Positions 6,650-10,335 of a DNA stretch of 10,335 bases are shown piece by piece. Each line of letters starts with the position of its first letter. Within the stretch, counting starts at the first letter, position 1. The stretch is from an uncultured Streptococcus sp. (GTDB taxonomy: Bacteria; Bacillota; Bacilli; Lactobacillales; Streptococcaceae), in the NCBI GenBank assembly GCA_934216185.1, contig CAKQBM010000067.1, positions 1 through 10,335 of the forward strand, read 5' to 3'. Both the position numbers and the translations under genes were made by a program. The notes under the pieces were generated by a model, which saw only the letters and a list, made by a program, of their open reading frames with translations, searched no databases and was not told the origin of the DNA.

Positions 6650-6677
6650 TATAATTTTTAGAAAAGAGGTTATATTT

Positions 6678-7583
6678 ATGATACACGATACTAAACATTT
6701 AATTTACACAGCTAAACCCAATGAAGAAATGTATTGGGAAAGAGTTAATAGAAGTCTAGGTTGGTTAGGCAACACTGAAGCAGAGCAAAGAGAGAGACAA
6801 GAGAAACTCAAGAATGCTGTTATAGGTATTGCTGGCACTGGTGGTATTGGGGGACAACTTGCTCAGCGACTAGTTAGACTTGGAGTGAGGAACCTAAAAT
6901 TGGCTGACCCTGATACCTTTGATATTTCTAATATGAATAGACAAATGGGAGCCGATTTAGAGCATATTGGCAAAAATAAAGCTGAAGTCGTTGCTGAAAT
7001 GACGTATGCTCTGAATCATGATGTAAACATTGCTGTCTATCCTGAAGGAATTACTCCAGAAACCGCTCAAGATTTTGTAGAAGATTGTGACTATGTTTTA
7101 GACCAAATGGACTTTTATGAAGTTGCAAACCGATATGCATTACACCGAGCTTTTAGGAAGTCAGATAAAGCAAAATTTATTTTTAAAGTACCAACTGTAG
7201 CACACGGTACATATATTTTTAAATACACTAAGGATTCTATGACAATCGAAGATGTTTATGGAATCAAGGAAGATTCACCTTTATCTCCTGAAGTCATTCA
7301 TCGCTTAATGGAAAGAATTATTCCTAAAATGCCTAATTATCCGAGTGAAGAGACTTTAGACCATTGGTTTATCGATTTAGAAAGAATGCCAATTTTTGCA
7401 GCTTGTCCACCTATTGCAGAAGGAGTTTTAGCAGAACGTCTAGCTCAAGCAATCACAGAAGTTGACCAACTGCCTGGTGCAGCTAAAATTCCTGTTCAAC
7501 CAGGATATGTTTACTTTGATACTTTGAGTTGGTCAACTGAAATTCATGAAGGAAAGTGGTGGTCAGATGACTCAAAAATTTAA
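6678..7583 (+). CDS. ThiF/E1-like adenylyltransferase, no zinc motif
   Basis: This 301-residue protein belongs to the ThiF/MoeB/E1 superfamily, which activates a carboxylate (usually a C-terminus) as an acyl-adenylate. The Rossmann nucleotide loop is GTGGIGG (53-59). It is followed by ADPDTFDISNMNRQ (76-89), with Asp77, Asn87 and Arg88 in canonical places. Next come Lys99 and Lys101 in GKNKAEVV, and Asp142 in VLDQMD for magnesium. The CxxC pairs of zinc-binding ThiF/MoeB are missing, and the 45 residues before the loop leave no room for the MccB peptide-clamp domain. Cys243, in AACPPIAEG, is the only late cysteine that could carry a thioester. The ATG at 6678 with AAGAGGT at 6664-6670 is preferred over a TTG 60 bases upstream, which lies in the promoter. 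It is the first gene of a three-gene operon; the substrate is unknown. Confidence 0.85.
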   Translation: MIHDTKHLIYTAKPNEEMYWERVNRSLGWLGNTEAEQRERQEKLKNAVIGIAGTGGIGGQLAQRLVRLGVRNLKLADPDTFDISNMNRQMGADLEHIGKNKAEVVAEMTYALNHDVNIAVYPEGITPETAQDFVEDCDYVLDQMDFYEVANRYALHRAFRKSDKAKFIFKVPTVAHGTYIFKYTKDSMTIEDVYGIKEDSPLSPEVIHRLMERIIPKMPNYPSEETLDHWFIDLERMPIFAACPPIAEGVLAERLAQAITEVDQLPGAAKIPVQPGYVYFDTLSWSTEIHEGKWWSDDSKI

Positions 7584-8424
7584 AATCATTCTTTTTTCCG
7601 AGGTTAATTCAAAATTTGGGATGCACTATTTTGAAAGAATATATTCTAATAAAATTTTTGAAATAAAAGCTTTAGTAACTACGCCTAAAGGTAAGCTATG
7701 CTCCTATTACGTTGGAGAAGCTAATCCTGTTGATTTAGAAAAATTTGCTCTTTCAAAAAATATTCCTGTTTACCGTCCAGACAACATTAAATCATATTCC
7801 TTTTGTAATGAGCTAAAAAAATATTCTCCTGACTATCTTTTAGTAGCTAATTACCAAAAGATTCTAGGAGAAAATCTAATAAATTTACCTAAATATGATG
7901 CTTTAAACTTTCATCCAAGTCCTTTACCTAGATATGCTGGGCTTTCCCCTTTCTTTTGGATGGCTAAAAATAATGAAAAAGTGAGTGGTGTAACTTGTAT
8001 CAAAGTGGCTCCAGTAATTGATGGAGGAGACATTGTAAAACAATTGCCTGTTAAACTTACAGGCAACGAAACAACACGTGAAGTTAGGGATAAACTCTTT
8101 GAAAAGTCTTTAGTATTACTTGATGAAGTGCTGAAAGACATTACCAAGCAATCAATTAAGTCATACCCACAAAATATCCTTCAAAGAGAATATTTTAGCA
8201 AACCTACCGAATCTGATATGTTGATTACTCATGAAACTAAAGTAAATGAGGCGTTGTCAATCTTGAGAGCTTGTGCTCCTAAACCAGCTATTTTAGAGCT
8301 TAACACTAAGAAAATGAATGTTATTGCAGTTTCATGGTCTCATCAAGCTAAAGGAGTTTTGTACCAACTAAAAGACGGCAAATTATATTTTCTTCCCGAA
8401 ACTCATAAGGAGGAAATTTTATGA
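7567..8424 (+). CDS. Formyltransferase (Fmt/ArnA-type, formyl-THF dependent)
   Basis: The enzyme is predicted to transfer a formyl group from 10-formyltetrahydrofolate to an amine. Its 285 residues show a Rossmann-like N-terminal half with the signature ALNFHPSPLPRYAGLSPF (112-129). The catalytic triad is Asn114, His116 and Asp152, the last in APVIDGGDIV. A C-terminal Fmt-type beta domain begins near REYFSKPTESD (207-217). It resembles methionyl-tRNA and sugar-nucleotide formyltransferases but sits with an adenylyltransferase and an exporter rather than with def or fmt neighbours. Housekeeping duty is therefore unlikely. The ATG at 7567 gives a Fmt-like N-terminus (KFKIILFSE) and overlaps the previous gene by 17 bases. 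An ATG at 7546 would add seven residues and lacks a clear ribosome site. The stop overlaps the next ATG, so translation is coupled. Confidence 0.87.
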   Translation: MTQKFKIILFSEVNSKFGMHYFERIYSNKIFEIKALVTTPKGKLCSYYVGEANPVDLEKFALSKNIPVYRPDNIKSYSFCNELKKYSPDYLLVANYQKILGENLINLPKYDALNFHPSPLPRYAGLSPFFWMAKNNEKVSGVTCIKVAPVIDGGDIVKQLPVKLTGNETTREVRDKLFEKSLVLLDEVLKDITKQSIKSYPQNILQREYFSKPTESDMLITHETKVNEALSILRACAPKPAILELNTKKMNVIAVSWSHQAKGVLYQLKDGKLYFLPETHKEEIL

Positions 8425-9773
8425 GTAGACGGTTGCAGGATTTACTAATAACAGTTATCGCAGGTATGGGAATGTTATTATCAACTTTAGATACTGGTAT
8501 TATCAATGTTGCACTATCTTTCCTAAAAGAGCAATTCCATACAACAGCTAATACTGCAGCTTTTACAATAACTGGATATGCACTGGCATTGGCAATATTC
8601 ATACTTCCTTTAGGCATTTTTAGTGACAAATTCGGCAAACTAAAAATTTCTTACTTAGGATTCGCTCTTTTTGGACTTAGCTCGCTTTTTTGTGGGTTTG
8701 CTAATAGTATTGGTTGGCTTATCGCTGGACGAGTAATTCAAGGAATTGGGGCAGCTGCCTTACAAGCTACTTCTGCAGCTTTGATTACAACATTAGTATC
8801 AGAAGAACAAAAAAATAGCTCTATTAGTATTTTAGGAGTTATGATAGGTTTAGGTCCTGTATTAGGTCCCTCTTTAGGTGGCATATTGCTATCTTTAAAT
8901 GTTTGGCGATTTATTTTTTGGATAAATGTCCCTTTCGTAATTATTGGTATTATTTGCAATCACTATCTTCTTAACAAAGTTTCTGAGCAGACTAACAATC
9001 AAAAATTAGACACATCTGGAACAATTGTTAATGCAATAATGTTAATTTGCCTATTGTTAGGACTATCATTATTAAGTAAGAGTCATTTACAAATAATCAG
9101 TCTTTTTCTAATAATAATTAGTTTATTGATTGGTATTTTATTTTATCGAATTGAATTTATCCAAAAAAATCCACTTGTCAATGTTAAGGGACTTAAGGAG
9201 AATCCTAAAGTAATTTCTCACTTTTTACAGACGATTGCTTTTGGTTTTGCCTCTGCCATGATATTTTTACTACCTCCATTTATTTTTGAACAGTTATATC
9301 ATTTAGGAGTAGGAGTTACTGGATTTCTTGTTTTGGGAGCTCCAGCTGGATTAGTTATCTTTTCACGAGTATCAGGAAAATTGAACGATGGGAGTAAAAA
9401 CATAACTTTTAGCCGCTTAGGTTTGGGTATTATTTGCCTGTCTTTAATTTTCTTAGTATTTCTTAATCCCAAATGGTCTTATCTGTTTCTAACTTTTGGA
9501 CTTTTTATTTATGGTGTTGGTGGTGGCTATTTTCAGCCTGCAAATATCGCCAGTATTATGCAAGCCAGTCCCATGGAAATGCAAGGAAGCACGGGAGCTT
9601 TACAACGAATGGTACAAAATATTGCCATTTCGGCTGGTTCAGCAGTTGGTTCAACCTGTCTAAATCTTTGGCCAAACAATCTATTATTAGCTACTCGGAT
9701 TGGATGGGGAATTACATTAGTGTTAGTTATTATGAGTTTAAAGGACATGATTTTTTCAAAACACAATAATTAA
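8421..9773 (+). CDS. MFS drug-type exporter, DHA2 (14-TM) family
   Basis: This 450-residue inner-membrane proton antiporter of the major facilitator superfamily very likely exports the product of the two upstream enzymes. LSTLDTGIINVAL (20-32) carries the TM1 aspartate (Asp24) of the 14-helix EmrB/QacA group. Motif A is visible as LGIFSDKFGKLK (64-75) and motif B as GRVIQGIGAAAL (103-114). The antiporter motif C is GLGPVLGPSLGG (143-154), which marks an exporter rather than an importer. The ATG overlaps the formyltransferase stop (ATGA), with AAGGAGG at 8408-8414 as a strong ribosome site. Export of a toxic or signalling product and self-protection are both possible. A simple multidrug role is less likely given the operon coupling. 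Confidence 0.9.
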   Translation: MSRRLQDLLITVIAGMGMLLSTLDTGIINVALSFLKEQFHTTANTAAFTITGYALALAIFILPLGIFSDKFGKLKISYLGFALFGLSSLFCGFANSIGWLIAGRVIQGIGAAALQATSAALITTLVSEEQKNSSISILGVMIGLGPVLGPSLGGILLSLNVWRFIFWINVPFVIIGIICNHYLLNKVSEQTNNQKLDTSGTIVNAIMLICLLLGLSLLSKSHLQIISLFLIIISLLIGILFYRIEFIQKNPLVNVKGLKENPKVISHFLQTIAFGFASAMIFLLPPFIFEQLYHLGVGVTGFLVLGAPAGLVIFSRVSGKLNDGSKNITFSRLGLGIICLSLIFLVFLNPKWSYLFLTFGLFIYGVGGGYFQPANIASIMQASPMEMQGSTGALQRMVQNIAISAGSAVGSTCLNLWPNNLLLATRIGWGITLVLVIMSLKDMIFSKHNN

Positions 9774-9787
9774 CTATAAAAAAGAGT

Positions 9788-9938
9788 CTGGGACAAAAAG
9801 ATTTTGATTTTAGGAATTCTTTATTATAAATTTTTAAAATCGATAGATTAGACAAAAAATCGAACAAAAAGAGTATTCTGAGTGTCAGAAAACTATTTTT
9901 GTTCGATTTTTGTATTTAAGGTTAGACTTTTGTCCCAG
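9788..9938. repeat. Nested inverted repeat, possible MITE-like element or terminator
   Basis: Outer arms CTGGGACAAAA (9788-9798) and TTTTGTCCCAG (9928-9938) are exact inverted copies. Inside, AAAAATCGAACAAAAA (9855-9870) and TTTTTGTTCGATTTTT (9896-9911) form a second perfect 16-bp stem around a 25-base loop. The element starts 15 bases after the exporter stop. The inner stem, ending in T residues, could terminate the operon in either direction. A CTGGGACAAAA-type end is, as far as I recall, common in dispersed repeats of Gram-positive cocci. Confidence 0.65.
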
Positions 9939-9989
9939 CCAACTTATTGAAAGACTACAAAATAATCAATAATTAATTATAGTACTTGC

Positions 9990-10029
9990 AAAAATCCTTG
10001 ATTCTAATTTTTTAGATCAAGGATTTTTT
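9990..10029. terminator. Bidirectional Rho-independent terminator
   Basis: AAAAATCCTTGAT (9990-10002) and ATCAAGGATTTTT (10016-10028) form a perfect 13-bp stem with a 13-base loop. T tracts on either strand are provided by the stem ends. It separates the exporter operon from the minus-strand gene at the right edge and should stop both. Between it and that gene (10030-10188) I see only AT-rich sequence. Confidence 0.75.
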
Positions 10030-10188
10030 GTTATTTCAAAAAAATATATAAATGACTTAAATTATCTTAAAAACGTACTTATACTATCTTATCTTGAAAA
10101 ATATATTGCATTATTATAGCATTTATGGTTTGAATTGGTTTTTCAATATGCTTCTCTTGTCAGGATACTCTAAAAAGATTACTTTCTA

Positions 10189-10335
10189 TTAATCTAATAA
10201 ATCTTTGTTTTCAATTAAGAGTTCTAGTGGAGATTTTTCTCTTGCTACAATAAAACCGGGTTCATATTGGGTATGAAATGTTCTTTTCTGAGAAGTTGGA
10301 TCAATATACAACTCTTCTCCATCTTCTGTGTATAG
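10189..10335 (-). CDS. 3' end of an unrecognised gene (partial)
   Basis: A frame open from the window edge to a TAA at 10189-10191 gives a 48-residue C-terminus. It begins LYTEDGEELYIDP and ends in the charged helix SPLELLIENKDLLD. Its balanced composition and the terminator at 9990-10029 in the right place support a real gene read leftward. I do not recognise the family. The start lies outside the window. Confidence 0.55.
   Translation of the reverse strand, partial: LYTEDGEELYIDPTSQKRTFHTQYEPGFIVAREKSPLELLIENKDLLD

Noticed and set aside
6618..6677. TTG start extending the adenylyltransferase by 20 residues
   Set aside because: The extension is a hydrophobic run rich in Ile read from promoter sequence with no ribosome site. 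The ATG at 6678 has AAGAGGT at proper spacing.
9473..9769. 98-codon + strand ORF inside the exporter gene
   Set aside because: It lies entirely within the exporter in another frame, is rich in Trp, Ser and Tyr as out-of-frame membrane-gene sequence often is, and has no family features.

Overview
The window looks like a streptococcal chromosome of the mitis/pneumoniae group. The evidence is AT-rich coding sequence with AAAGGAG-type ribosome sites, a lactose/cellobiose-type PTS, and a type IV prepilin peptidase preceded by a perfect competence (SigX/ComX) box, TACGAATA, with a GNAT acetyltransferase divergent from it. As far as I recall, the peptidase/acetyltransferase pairing also occurs in pneumococcus. 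The species cannot be fixed from the window alone.

Layout. Positions 3-2895 (+) hold a tight sugar operon: a TIM-barrel protein of unclear function, then separate PTS IIB, IIA and IIC proteins. A hairpin terminator follows at about 2957-2996. Positions 3101-3763 (-) hold the competence-regulated prepilin peptidase, whose com-box is so close to the ATG that the mRNA is probably leaderless. Positions 3833-4288 (+) encode the acetyltransferase. Positions 4289-4858 are a mainly non-coding junction. It holds a bidirectional terminator, two direct copies of TGGGGCAAAA of the kind seen near integrase ends, a 48-codon remnant-like ORF, and a long hairpin whose pairing is only complete in the + strand RNA.

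Positions 4859-9773 form a self-contained accessory module, more AT-rich to the eye than the left part. Two ArsR-type regulators (-) are divergent from a three-gene operon (+): a ThiF/E1-like adenylyltransferase, a formyl-tetrahydrofolate-dependent formyltransferase and a 14-TM-type MFS exporter. The three genes overlap end to end (17 bp, then ATGA). Activation of a carboxylate, N-formylation and export under dedicated regulators suggest a small secreted metabolite or modified peptide, conceptually like microcin C-type pathways. No precursor peptide is visible and the product is unknown. This is the best candidate for an undescribed system here.

Positions 9774-10188 hold a nested inverted repeat (9788-9938) and a second clear hairpin terminator (9990-10029). 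The right edge carries the 3' end of an unrecognised gene on the minus strand.
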